Made by a program: the position numbers and the translations under genes. A model generated the notes under the pieces. It was not told the origin of the DNA. It did no database searches and saw only the letters and a program-made list of their open reading frames with translations. Below, piece after piece: positions 43,461-55,100 of a stretch of 64,000 bases of DNA (position 1 is its first letter; every line of letters starts with the position of its first letter). Source of the DNA: Siderastrea siderea (taxonomy: Eukaryota > Cnidaria > Anthozoa > Scleractinia > Rhizangiidae). The DNA lies in NCBI GenBank assembly GCA_964030785.1, contig OZ034969.1, forward strand, positions 71,049,362 to 71,113,361, in the 5' to 3' direction.

Positions 43461-46400
43461 ATTTATTTTTAATGTTAGTGCCATTAAATGTTGTTTTTCT
43501 TGACCTTCCAATACTAAATTTTATCGGTAACAATGATTTTAGTCTTTAAAGGAAATGGATCTTTTAAATTTTAAAAGGATTGATATGGTTAGAAATGCAA
43601 CGCGGATTTTCAAAATGGCCGCCATTTTGAACCGGAAGTGACAAATGGACTGCTGTAAGTACTTGTTTAAGTTGTTTGATTCACTTAGAACAGCTACAAA
43701 TAACGTAAACTATGATTTATAGTAATAAAAACATAAACTACTTACAGAACTGTATTGCCTTTTATTGGCTTGAAGTAGTCTCAACTAATACACTGAACTA
43801 ATACACTTGTTCAAATTTGTTCCTTTGAGTACAGACCTCGGTAAAAAACTATGCTTTACACAATCAATCATTGTTTTCACAAAACTTGTTCGACTTTACT
43901 GTTATCACCATTCATTCAGTGCTGTTATTACACAACTCAGTATCAACTATGTCTTACGCAAGCAATCGTCGTGTTCCTAAAACTTGTTCGACCTGACTGT
44001 CGCCATCACACGATCACACGTTCGAAGTTGTTAGTACACAACCTGTCTTTCTAGTTATCCAAAACTCATTCGACTCTCATCATTGTCGAATCAGACATTC
44101 AATGTTGACCCTTACTATGTAATCACCGGTTATTGCATTCGTCACAGCAACTGCAAAGAGCAGTGCATTTCAGGGCCGCTCTAGCACAGCAACATCTTCC
44201 TCTGCACCCAAGCTTGCATCCACAGCGGAGAAGTTCTCTGCATGACTTTGTCACGTCTGGAAGCGTCGTCCAGAAAGGCTGCCATTCTCCTTCCTTGAAA
44301 ATCCAGCCCCAATCACCTGGCGAAGGTAGATCAGGGTTTGTGTAAGTGCTTGGCCCCAACAGTGACCATCTTGATAAGCAGCTCTCTTTGTATGCTGTAA
44401 CAGGGCCGCCTGAGTTGGTGGAATTGCATCATACGCTCTGCCTTTTTGTGCAAACAGCTGCTTCCTGGCTTCATTGACATTTGCCTTGTTGCTTGTTCTG
44501 TCGTACAAGAGAATGACGAACCTTTCTAGATATATCATACATGCTTCACTGACTAGAGGAGTAGGTGTCGTCGACAGCTGCAAGAAGGCGTCTGGGACGG
44601 CTGGGTAGCTCTTCCATACTGTAAAAGCGGTCTTCTTGCCTCTCCCAGCGAAACAGGACACCGTATCGCCTCCAGTGAATGTGTGGAACACTGGTAGGGA
44701 CTTGGACATCTCTGATCCCAGGCTGTTTGATATCTCGTGTGCTACAATGTAACGCAGATGAGAGCCAGTTCCCATCGAAACCAGAGTTCAACTTGTTGCT
44801 CCTGGAGCCTCCCGGCAAGTGATATCGCTAAAACAAGGACGTCAGTGTCAACTGTCCGTAGCACAATCTTGCGATGTCCCTCTTGGACTGCGTCTGCGGC
44901 ATGCAAAATCATCCTGGTATCCGCTTCTTCATGCGCACATGGAGCCAGATTCACAGTGTTGTTACGAGCAAGAGTACACAGGATCTCCTTGCCTTTAGTG
45001 GTGATGACTTGTTTCTCCTCCTGCAATGATACCACACGTTGAGCCAGAAATTGGAAGAGTTCTCGCTTGTTTTCATCATTCCTCACTGCTGCCAATTTCG
45101 TGGTATTTGGCTGTTTGCCTGTACGCGCCTCCTGGCACCCTGCCCTCGTTTGCTTTTAGTCGTGGCCTTTAAACTATTGGCAATGTATTCATCCCACACT
45201 ACATCGAGGCGCTTAGCATGAGAGAGCTGAGATTTAATGTAGGGAAGAAAACACTGTCCTGAATATTCTGCGAATGTTTTCTCTGTTCCAGGCTTTATCA
45301 TATTTACTACCACTGAGCCATCGATGATTATGGCATCAACAGCCTCGGGCATCCTCGCTTGTGGAGTTGTGGAAGACTGGAGACATTCAGCTAGTTCCGA
45401 CTTTTTCTGAGGAAGGCGCATCTTGCCATCTTGTGATAGGGATGGTGGACAACTTTGGTTTCGTGCTGGAAAAACTCATCCAGGTTTCCCTCCCTGGTTT
45501 GACAAGAAATACAAAGCCTTGAAAAAAGCAAACAATCGTTCCTTGCAGATGATAACTGCTGCTTTGTCTTGGATGCCACCTTTGATGGAGGACCGTTAAA
45601 CACACTAAGATTGTTTCTCTTTATTGGGTCGTACAATGACTTGCTTTGCTGCACCAAGCGTTCAGCTATGAATGACTCTTCATTTTGCGCAGTCCTACCA
45701 GTGCATCCGAGGCCATTACACTGTATCTCTTTAGTGTCCAAAACTAAGAGATCTTCGGTTTCCTCCATGAAGAGGTTCACCATTTCTTCAGTTGTTCTAG
45801 TAAGTGCTGTAACATCTCTATAAAACAGAGACTGCAAGCTCCTTGTATTTTCGTGGTGTTTTGCACTTTGCTTGGTCTGTGTGGATCAAGTTGCTATGCT
45901 GTTCTCAAACTCATTGATGATTCTCGCCACCTCCGGCCCCGATACCGTCCACCGACGAAGAGCACTCGGATTCTCCGTCAACCCCACAGCACCACCCTCC
46001 CCTTTCACCAAAGCATTGTTTTGTTCGTGAGCATGGTCGATTGGATTCATGAGAAATTCTTTGACGTCTTGTTCACAACAAACCTCCCCTGCTTGAATTT
46101 TAAGGCGACATCTGGTGCCATACCATTCAGACGGCACATGTCTCGTAGGTGAATTGGTAACCATCTAGCATAGTTCATATGGTCCAGTCCAAAGAACCAT
46201 CGAACAATCTTCGACACTGCGTCGATGTAGAGCTCAAAATTTGCCTCTCGAAGACATCTCACAAACACCAGTAACAGGAGTTCCAGTTGAAGCGTGAGGT
46301 ACCAAAAGTGGAACTGTGGGACAGCGGCCCTGTTTTGTATGCTTCGAGATCGGGAACATGGGATAAAAGCTGCTCTTTTAGTCGCGTGGTATGGACACGG

Positions 46401-46550
46401 ACCTTCATATCTGCACCCAACGGTTCCATCCGAGTGGTGTACATATTAGCTAGATCAGCCAATTTAAATACCGTGATTGAATCACTGGCTGCACGAGCCT
46501 CTTCTATGTATGTGCCAATGCATGACGAGCTTCCAGCCGCCCAAAACCTA

Positions 46551-46603
46551 TTATGCAAATTAGCTGAGGGCACATTCAATGTGCCCTCAGCTAATTTGCA
46601 TAA
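46551..46603. repeat. Perfect palindrome, 26-bp arms, 1-bp centre
   Basis: TTATGCAAATTAGCTGAGGG CACATT (46551-46576) is followed by one C and then its exact reverse complement (46578-46603). It sits where the broken minus-strand gene should continue upstream from IEEARAASD, so it marks a break in that gene. Confidence 0.95.
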
Positions 46604-47029
46604 GTAACTTTATGCCATGGTTTGACACCTTGTAGCTTCATGAAGATGGGATGAGGTGTTATTTCAATTAGTTGTGTGCTGTAAAAGATGACAATGCTGA
46701 GTGATGTTTATTACAATTCATTGCGGATAAAAATAATTTGACTTCTCAGTCACTTTGTTTAGTAGCCTGCGTAGCTGGCGGTATTTTTCCTCGCGAAGGC
46801 AAAAACGAGCGCGAACAATATCGCATCCTACGCTTACTAATTTAATAGGCTAAGCTGGTAATAATGATTACGACAGAGCCAGGATGTCGAAAAACATTTA
46901 TTTTAATTTTTCGGGGTATTATTTGCCTTGCTCCAGCACCAAACACTACAAGCTAAAGCTTAGGCGAGATGACACAATACATCGCCTATTTAAGCCAGTT
47001 ATTATCGCTCGATCGCTTTTGATTGCTGC
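46604..47029. other. Non-coding interior of the candidate mobile unit
   Basis: No reading frame of the family is visible here. It contains the GTAGCCTGCGTAGC half-repeat near 46762. Confidence 0.4.
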
Positions 47030-47690
47030 AACGACAGAATAAGCCAAAGTGCGATGTTATACTTTCCGCTTCCAGGTATCTGCTACCCAGGGAAGACAGA
47101 ATAAGTTAAAGCGCAATGTTAGACATTCCGCTTCCAGGTATCTGCTACCCAAGGAAGACAGAATAAGCTAAAACGTTAGACAACACTCCGCTTCCAGGTA
47201 TCTGCTACCCAAGGAAGGCAGAATAAGCTAAAGCGCAATGTTAGACATTCCGCTTCCAGGTATCTGCTACCCAAGGAAGACAGAATAAGCTAAAACGTTA
47301 GACAACATTCCGCTTCCAGGTATCTGCTACCCAAGGAAGGCAGAATAAGCTAAAGCGCGATGTTAGACATTCCGCTTCCAGGTATCTGCTACCCAAGGAA
47401 GACTGAATAAGCTATTAAAAGCGCGATGTTAAGCATTCCGCTTCCAGTTATCTGTTACCCAAGGAAGACAGAATAAGCTAAAGCGTGATGTTAGGCATTC
47501 CTCTTCCAGGTATATGCTACCCAAGGAAGACAGAATAAGATTAAGCACGATGTTAAACTTAACGCTTCCAGGTATATTCTACCCAAGGAAAACTGAATAA
47601 GCTAAAGCGCAATGATAGCGATCAAGTTTCCAGGTAGAGCATATTATCTAAGGAAATCAGAATAAAGAACGCGATGCTAATATTTCGTCT
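47030..47690. repeat. Minisatellite of 60-66 bp units, about ten copies
   Basis: The unit starts GCTTCCAGGTATCTGCTACC, then CAAGGAAGACAGAATAAGCTAAA and a variable end. Copies start near 47069, 47131, 47191, 47253, 47313, 47375, 47441 and 47503, then decay towards 47690. The first five alternate between an end type GCGCAATGTTAGACATTCC (62 bp) and AAACGTTAGACAACATTCC (60 bp), giving a two-unit higher-order repeat of about 122 bp. Confidence 0.92.
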
Positions 47691-48723
47691 CAAGGTATGT
47701 ACAAAATCGTAATTATGATTGCTACTTACCAAAGGCCTCTTGTCTCTTTTTGTCTCGATTCCATAGCATCGTAGATCGGTCACGTCATTAAAACGCAACG
47801 ATTTTCAAAACCTCATATTTCCCGCCAGCATTGTGTTACACGCAAAACACAAATGCAATATCATGTTTTGAAGAAAACCTGGTATTACCCAAGATGTCGC
47901 TACAATAATTAGGTTGAAAACCTTCTATACTCAGTTGAAATACAGGAAGTAAAATATCAAAAGGAAAACTCAATAAAGCTGGGGAATGTTAATACATGAT
48001 ACCAGTGTAGCTCGAATAAACTATAATCGGAGTCATGAAAGCGCCACGTCCCATGCGTCCTCTAACATACATTTCTTCACATCAAAATCAATAGCCTTAG
48101 GCTAAAAACTGATCGATGTCGGGTTCTTTGCTCGACCTACATACAAATCAACGCACCTTAGTAAAGCAAATTAATATGCGCAGCTTTCTAAGAGGCATCG
48201 AGGAGAATTTGCAGGCTTACGTAAATAAATAATAAATTCCCGCCAGATAATTCTCACACAAAATTATGATTCTGTTTTGACAGCCTGCCCAGGAAAATCT
48301 ACTAAAATCACCCGGTTTTGATTGCCACAAAGGACTGTGGTGGCGGTCTAGCAAAGAAAATATATCATAAAACTGAAACGACGAACATCATTACAAACGG
48401 CGTGACAAGACTGAATAATTCTCTGGTTCTGTTTTGGGTCTCGTTTCCTGGCGTATGGTGACAAATCGTGCAACTTAAACCCTTTCTGTTGTTGGCATTC
48501 GACAGAGCCAGAAGAAGGTTAACCGAAAATCAGACTTACTAACCTTAAAATTCCCGCACTTGCGCTGACTGCGCTCGTTCTTTCCTGTAATAATTTTTGC
48601 TTTACGACGTGATCGCTTTTCTCATAATCTTAAAATATGTCACGCTGTTAAATAACCGCACGGACACATGCCGACCGCACGTGTTGATATAATTCTTTGC
48701 ATTGCTGACAGAAATGATTCGCG
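47691..48723. other. Non-coding interior of the candidate mobile unit
   Basis: This lies between the minisatellite and the N-terminal coding segment. No coding segment, RNA or clear repeat was found. Confidence 0.4.
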
Positions 48724-49564
48724 TCAAATATCGCTTTTAATGAATACATGCTGCGAATTTTTTTCATGGCCTAAGTTCCTCATGATGCCTTCAAGCTGAA
48801 ATTTAGTATCATCTGCCTGGTCTTTGCAAACTGTTTCTCCCCTTTTGTACAGTGACGCTATATACGAAGAATGATAACATGCTTCTAAAGCTACTAAATC
48901 ACCAGCACTCAACTTGGCCAACAGCTTCTGATCTTGTAAAGCAAAAGCACGTCTTCGGACTCGAGCATCCAATCCAAAAGTGCAAACATTATGAAGTGGA
49001 TTTTTCAAGGCTCTAGGCTGATCACAAAAAAAGCATGTCTTCTCAGCGTTATCTACTTGTAAAGAGCTTGAGGTACTGGAGCGGGTGTATTTACTGTTTA
49101 CTGATGCATCGGGTGTTGGAGCATGTCTTTTTTGCCCTGTACAAACCAAAACAATTCAATCAACCTGGTATTAAGTTGAATCTAAGCCTGCAAAATAATT
49201 TATAAATGTCTTAAACTGTGAGTCTTTAAAAAAGTTTGAAATTTTATGGGCAGTAAACAGTATACTGTTTAACAATTAGTCGGTCGTAAAGGAACAATTG
49301 ACTACGACTCCGAACTTCAACAAATGAATGCTCGTTTACAGCCTCCCTTTTTTAAAACTATTTTCGATGAACGGCCTACACACGTCCAGTTTTGTTTTCA
49401 TTAAAGAAAATAAGTTGCGTTACCCATTTTTTCACTATTTTCGTCTTTAAACCTGTAGACAACAAGTTTATTTACCCTTCGAAAACACAAGATGTCACTC
49501 AAAAGGCATTTAAACCTACTTCTTCTCACTTCCGGTAATTAAATATTCTACGTCCGGTCAAGAT

Positions 49565-49730
49565 GGCGGTCATTTTAAAACCCCCCTTTAACTTCTCTCT
49601 GATTGACTTTTGACAGTGGCTCCATATGAGATGTTTATAAGCATAAGAAAACCTTTATGTACACCAAATTTCATGCTTTTAACCCAAAGCGCACAATTCA
49701 TCTAAAATTCTGCACATAACCGCCCGACTA
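49565..49730 (-). repeat. Right inverted flank of the candidate mobile unit
   Basis: This is the reverse-complement partner of 43291-43460. On the minus strand it reads GGGCGGTTATG, AATTGTGCGCTTT, GGTTAAAAGCATGAAATTT, ATGGAGCCACTG, then ACCGCCATCTTGACCGG. It is diverged (roughly 70 percent by eye), so the unit is old. Confidence 0.65.
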
Positions 49731-49989
49731 AGATCTAAGTGTGGGACGTCGTTTTAAAAGTTTAGCTCTAGATGTCGAGAAAATTAGCGTTATGTAAATT
49801 TAGTTACGTCTATGATAACCCCGATGTCAATCAAAGCTACTTTTTTGGAAAGCGTGTCCAGTGTCTAGTAACTGAGTGAAGTAGCAAGTCCATCCAACTT
49901 TTTTGAGTGAAGTATCAGTCGTTCAAATTTAGCTAGATGTACCCCCCCAAAATCAAGCGGAGCCACCTTAAAATAGACCCTTCCACGGT

Positions 49990-50300
49990 TTTTTCATTGA
50001 CCAGTTAGCGCAAAATCCATTGACACCACTAGAAAGACTGCCTTGAAATCAGTAAAACTGCCAAGTTTGAGAGTGATAGGAGTGATAGGTTATAGATGCT
50101 TGTATGGTGGGGGGGGGGGGGGGGGAAGGGGGCAAGTTTGTGCCCCCAAACCATACAAAAGTCTGTAAAATTTTGCGACTTAGCAGAGCTGTATCTTCGA
50201 TCATTTCTGACATAACACTCTCAAAGTCGGCGAATTTTCTAATTTTAAGGCGCTCTTTCTATCAGTGTCGATCAATTTTCGCTAACTGGTCCTTATCAAA
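49990..50300. repeat. Fold-back MITE with poly-G loop
   Basis: The left arm (GACCAGTTAGCG, GACACCACTAGAAAG, TTTGAGAGTG) is matched by the reverse complement of the right arm (GGACCAGTTAGCG, GACACTGATAGAAAG, TTTGAGAGTG) over about 85 bases. The loop contains a G run (about 50108-50126). Confidence 0.75.
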
Positions 50301-50594
50301 AGTTGAAAAAAAACATAGTGGGGTTAATTTTCGTGTATTCTCGTATTGAAAAACGTTCTTGTAGCGTTATGATCAAAAGTCGATACCACTCTAAACGTAC
50401 GTTTTTCGCAGTGTCGGGCGTTTTGATGTTCGACTGAGAAACCTATACTAGTGTTTTGCAACGTTTCCGGCTGTAGTCAGATTTGCTATTTCCTGTTGAC
50501 ACTGACCATGTAAAGACTGAGGTTACTTTTGTATAATCCGCTCTGCTTTCCTGGAATTGTTTTTAGTTGAGTTAGTGCTGCAACAGTACATTTA

Positions 50595-51180
50595 AGATTC
50601 CAGAAGGGGTTGGATTCCAGATTGCAGGGGCTGGATTCCCGATTACAAGGCCAAAAAAAATGTGGATTCTGGATTCCGGATTCCCTTACAGTTACATGTA
50701 AGGAAATCCGTCGACAGTCGACTGTCTCGACGACCACGAGTCAAAGGTATCGAAAAATACGGCACGTGTATAGAGTATAAAAACTGTTTACCCCTTTCTA
50801 GAAACATTACTGACCTTTGTACAACGCTTGGACAAGGGAAAAGTCTCCTAAGGAAATTAATGATTATATCATGAACTAGTACGTGAATAACTCACCAGTT
50901 TCGGATTTCAGCTTTAACATGCAAGGCATCAACCTTCATCCGGCTACAACCTTTTGGTTCTGTTTATGTTATAATCGTTTGAATGAGTACAGTTTCGCCT
51001 TATAGTTTCACTGCTTTAGACTTTGGAGCCGAGAATCTGCTATTGAAGTACGATGAATTCGATACCAATGAAAACCAGACTTAAAAGCTTTGGAATCCGG
51101 ATTCTCCGAGTGTTTGGAACTCGGAATCCACAAGCGCGGAATCCGGACATCTGGAATCCAGTCACTGGAATCCGGAGTCC
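50595..51180. repeat. Inverted arrays of GGATTCC words
   Basis: The left cluster (50595-50690) repeats TGGATTCC-type words and the right cluster (51085-51180) repeats GGAATCC, the complement. The two ends form inverted termini of about 90 bases around a unique core, consistent with a non-autonomous element. Confidence 0.6.
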
Positions 51181-51823
51181 AAGACCATCTTGGACCCCTT
51201 TACATGGGGCGAGTATGTTTTCGTGTTCTTATGGAATATTTTAAAGAGCTTCCAGGTTGTCCTCTCTGAACAAGAAAAGTACCAAGTTATTGCCATTAGA
51301 GCTTGCCAGGTAATTAGTACCTTGCAGTAGTTGCTGCAAAGCAAGGCTTAAGTTTTAGCTCCAGTGGTCCTGGAATTAAACCCCTCAACTCTCGCATAGC
51401 TTGTAGTTTGTTTTAAAATAAGAACAGTAATATATATTGATAGGCTAGCCTAACAGCGGAGCTCCTCTAAACCTCTGTACAAAACAAGAGTAAGTAAGAT
51501 AGTCCATTTCCTTGCTCTGATGTTCGCAGTTTCATAAGTTGCGTTTTGGTTTAATATTCACCATCTACGGTAATAATGGAAATGAAAACCCATTACAAAG
51601 GAAGGAGGTGACGGAATGGAAGTACGAAAATCAAAACAAAACAACAAGCAAAATAGTGAAAACGCGAGGTTTGAACGCGCGCAACATGAAAAAGATTTTA
51701 AGCATAGTCGAATTGTTTACGAATCTAACCACTGCATGTGAAAGTTATTTTATGTACATCAACTTAATTAAAACAGTTTTCGTTGACATCGTACGCATGG
51801 ACATGGTTAGATTGTGCCATGCA

Positions 51824-52137
51824 GTATATGCATATACACCTGTTTGAAAAACACGTTGTCGGGTGAAACGTGTAAACGATGGACAATGCGACACAACGGA
51901 ACTCTGGGAAGATGGCACACGCAAGTTTGTTACTGGGTTTCGTTTCTTGATGTTCAAAATATTGTTTTCCAAGATAATTTAAAGAGTAAATTAAGGCATG
52001 CTGAGTTATTATAATGTGCACGTGACTTAGAATGGAGGCAACTTTCACATTTCCCAGCGCACCATTGGGTCACATCGTCAATGATTTATGCTTTTCACCC
52101 GACAACGTTTTTTCAATTGGGTGTATATATGCAGTAC
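51824..52137. repeat. TIR element, copy 2
   Basis: This is the same family as 25287-25581. Here the inverted ends extend to about 45 bases (GTATATGCATATACACC, TGAAAAA...CGTTGTCGGGTGAAA against the reverse complement of 52093-52137). The core is non-coding. Confidence 0.78.
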
Positions 52138-55100
52138 ATCATTTTCCACTTCTTTTAGGGTAATTGTCGCTCTCAATGCCCTTGTCAATATTCTGTTTGG
52201 TGTGTTGTGAATTGTGACATTTTGGGACGGAGGCGAAGGTATGACGGGCTTTCCATTCAAATGATCACAAAAATAATTTTCGGTAAGTCTTGTCACCGGG
52301 CATTTTTAGTCTTTTTCGCTTTAAGAATTTAAGTTAATTTTTAACACACATGTTTTAAATTTACAAATTAAGTACAGCGTAATCTGATAATATTGGGTAA
52401 TTGTTTTGTAAAGCGCCGTATTGGACACCAATGAAAATGGCGCTATGTAAACAAAGTATTATCATTTTTGTTATTATTATTATTATTATTAAGCTTATTG
52501 ATAATCTTCAGGCTCAACTCCTAGTTATTAAATACAGACAGAAACGTGTTTTGAAAGTTTTAGAGGGAAGCGTATTCCGTGATTTCTTGCGTTCAAAATG
52601 CAGAGTTTCTAGAGACCTCGCGTAAAGAAACTCCGTACTTTGCGGTTGAATAGAGAAACTTTATAGGATTGAAAAGGCTATTCTTCAACTTTGTAAAGAA
52701 TACCATCCAGCGATGAAAGAAAAAACTACCCTTGTAAAATGGTAATGAAAAGCCCTACATTTGAGACATGAGCCAAGACAAACTGTTTCCACGGCGGTCC
52801 GCATTTTGTTTATGCTTTGTTTTTACGCACTGTCTTCGCGTTTTTAGTCTTTTTATTTATACAGAACACATAAGAATAAGAGTAATTTCGCGGAATTTTA
52901 TTCAGCGTCTACCGTGAGGACAAATCAAGTTGCTTTAAATGCTGTTTCCTTAGTCGTTTCCTTATGAAAACTCACCTGTTGCAAGCGGCGAAGCTGACCG
53001 CTAAGAGTTTCTTCACTCGCGATCAGATCCGGGAATTATTATTGTTCCAAACGTTTAGAAATAAAACAAGGGCATCTTTAATAGAGATGTACCGTCTTTC
53101 ATAGTTCATGATTTTCAACGGCCACTGAAAACAATCATACGCTTACATAGGCTAAAATTCATGGTGCCCGTTAACGCTAAGTCTAGTATTGGTGACCGAG
53201 CGATTTTTCGGTTGTTCAATACACTATAATATTTGTAAGAAATGTGCAGCAAGCCTTCCTAAACAAAAAAAAATTATTGTGATCAGCACCTATTTGCCTG
53301 GGAAACCAAAAAGCATTTTATTTTTGCCTCGAGAAAAAGTTACCCGCAAGCAATTCACCTCTAGGTTGGAATTTAATTCACGGCGGCTATTTTGAACAAA
53401 TGTTTACAAGTTTTTCGAACAGATCAAGAAAGTTTTCTTAAACATGTAAACTCGCTCAAATAAACAATTCAAATATGTCCTTTACTTTACCGTTGAAGTG
53501 AACTGACAAGTATTTGGAAATCTAAACGACAGACTACTACTCGAGTGGTCTTTTGCAGATGGTCGCTTTCCAGATCTCCTTTGAACAAACGGACAAGGAA
53601 CAAATGGACAAGGATTTCTTGCCTTCTAGCTCTCCCATTTCTTCTTTATACGCCGTCTAGTATAAGCAATCCTTCAGGTCTTTTCATCATGAGCTATTAT
53701 CAGGAAAGTGTTCATTCCAAGAATGTAAAATTGCCGTATTAAAAATCGATCATAAGAGGAACCGGCCATATTGGTGACTTCCGATCAACTTTCTCCTCTG
53801 ATAACAGGCGATCCGAATTCTTTCTTGTCAGTGTTCAGTGAAGGGTTATTGCTCCGTCCTTAATGTGGTAAAATGTCCATGAAAGGACATCCTTTTTACT
53901 TGAAGCCTCAAAAAAGGTATGTAAATGTGTGCGACTATTGAAACAGTTCGAACAATTTGCATGAAGCATGGTAAAAGGGAAGCCGTACGGTCACATGACT
54001 CCATGACCATCAAAATTGACTCCCATGAGTTTGGTGCTCCGCTCTGCGGGCCTTCGGCCTGAAAGGGAGCTCCGCTAAAAAACGATCTAGCCTGTTGTAG
54101 TATCATGGTTGGCTGGTTTGCCGGTTCATATTTGTTCTATATATAAAACGTCTATACAATACAATTCAATACAAGATTATTGGTTTTATAGCTCGACTTG
54201 GAATTCGCTATCCAATGAGACAGAGTGGTGATATAATTTTTAAAGTACCTTGCACAAAGCTTGCAAATTTTTCGTTCGCAAAATGCGCGAAGAAACCTTT
54301 TGCGTTCTGACGTTAGTTGCTATCGTTTGAGTCACTGTTTTTATTTTTCAATTCAAATTAAACATGCTTGGACGGTCTTATCAGTCAACATGATTGTGCC
54401 GCCCGTTGTTTGCATTGTTCTTCAAAGCGTTCCGACTCAAGAACGGGGAGTCTGTCATGTATCATAGTTCACTTTATACAGAATAGTTAACCTATGAAAG
54501 AACATGAATTTAACTCTAGCGGAATTAGAGTCTCAGTGAATGTGGGAGGATCTCCAAAGGCTTGGCCTCAATCTAAAACAAAGCTGAGTAGTTGATATGT
54601 ATATTCTAGTAATTCATGCGACAAGTACTTTGTTAACTTTTTAACAAAATCATCCCATTTTACATGTTGAGCAAATTTGTTTCTGTTTAAAACATGTTGA
54701 AAGACTGGATCGTGGTAACTGAAATGAGTTGCGATTGAGGGTGTACACATTTATGCATAATTTTGGTTTAATTAGGCGCCGAACCTTTAAGTTCAAAGCC
54801 CATATAAATAGTTCTAAATATATTTAAATGTCTTTTAAACAACTCTAGCATTCGTAGCCGTTAGACGTTGTGCACTACTCACCTGAGGCAACAATTTTTG
54901 TGTTACGCAAACGCTTGTCAAGTCGTTTAAACGTGTCGACCTTAAAATTATGCAACTGTTTTGATCGATTTGCCTCACCAGACATTTGACGACACTCTTT
55001 GCCTTGACACTGATTTGATTGGGCTTTCTGATAGCTTATTCAAGAACGGCGGAACATTAATCAAATGACAAGAAGTTCAATCACAAACAAAGACAAACAT

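Larger units (their letters stand above)
44120..49137 (-). pseudogene. Broken gene for a FEN1/XPG-like nuclease protein with CXC-like tail
   Basis: Minus-strand segments in order: 49137-48724 (after a TGTACAG acceptor), a Cys segment CFFCDQ...LHNVCTFGLD with LLAKLSAGDLVALEACYHSSY; 46555-46300, IEEARAASDSITVFKLADL; 46268-46050, REANFELYIDAVSKIVRWFFG; 46035-45886, HAHEQNNALVKGEGGAVGLT; 45837-45391; 45421-45083; 45095-44742; 44775-44345; and 44359-44123. Frameshifts separate them, and sequence seems missing after about 46300. Acidic motifs follow the FEN/XPG order: IDGSVVVNM (about 45325), VVWDEYIANSLK...KRGQGARRR (about 45195-45125), APCAHEEADTRMILHAADA (about 44950), TVDTDVLVLA (about 44855) and FTGGDTVSCFAGRGKKTAF (about 44690-44630). 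These correspond to the known DxxN, VFDG, EAExxxA, (T/D)xDxD and GxDY...G.GxKTA nuclease elements. The C-terminus CGCKLGCRGRCCC...CTALCSC resembles a tesmin/TSO1 CXC motif. I recognise the family as a multicopy invertebrate protein without an assigned role; the nuclease reading is inference. Confidence 0.65.
43191..49800 (-). mobile_element. Candidate mobile unit: inverted flanks around a nuclease-like gene
   Basis: The flanks 43291-43460 (+) and 49565-49730 (reverse complement) align: GGCGGTTA(C/T)G, AATTGTGC(A/G)CTTT, GGTTAAAAGCATGAAATTT, GGAGCCAC and CCGCCAT(T/C)TTGA(A)CCGG occur in the same order and spacing. Weaker similarity seems to extend about 90 bases outward on each side. Between them lies a decayed minus-strand gene (44120-49137), a 26-base-arm palindrome and a minisatellite. 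I infer a DNA element about 6.5 kb long. Precise ends and target duplications are not resolved, and a large inverted duplication in the flanks is the alternative. Confidence 0.55.

Noticed and set aside
43212..43511. 99-codon minus-strand frame
   Set aside because: It lies in the inverted flank of the mobile unit, has no motif, and its partner copy at 49.6 kb does not keep the frame.
44123..46607. Plus-strand frames of 60-106 codons across this region
   Set aside because: They are antisense shadows of the minus-strand nuclease-like pseudogene.
47030..47690. Regular repeats resembling a CRISPR array
   Set aside because: There are no unique spacers: the whole unit repeats and diverges together, the host is clearly an animal, and no cas genes are near. 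It is a minisatellite.
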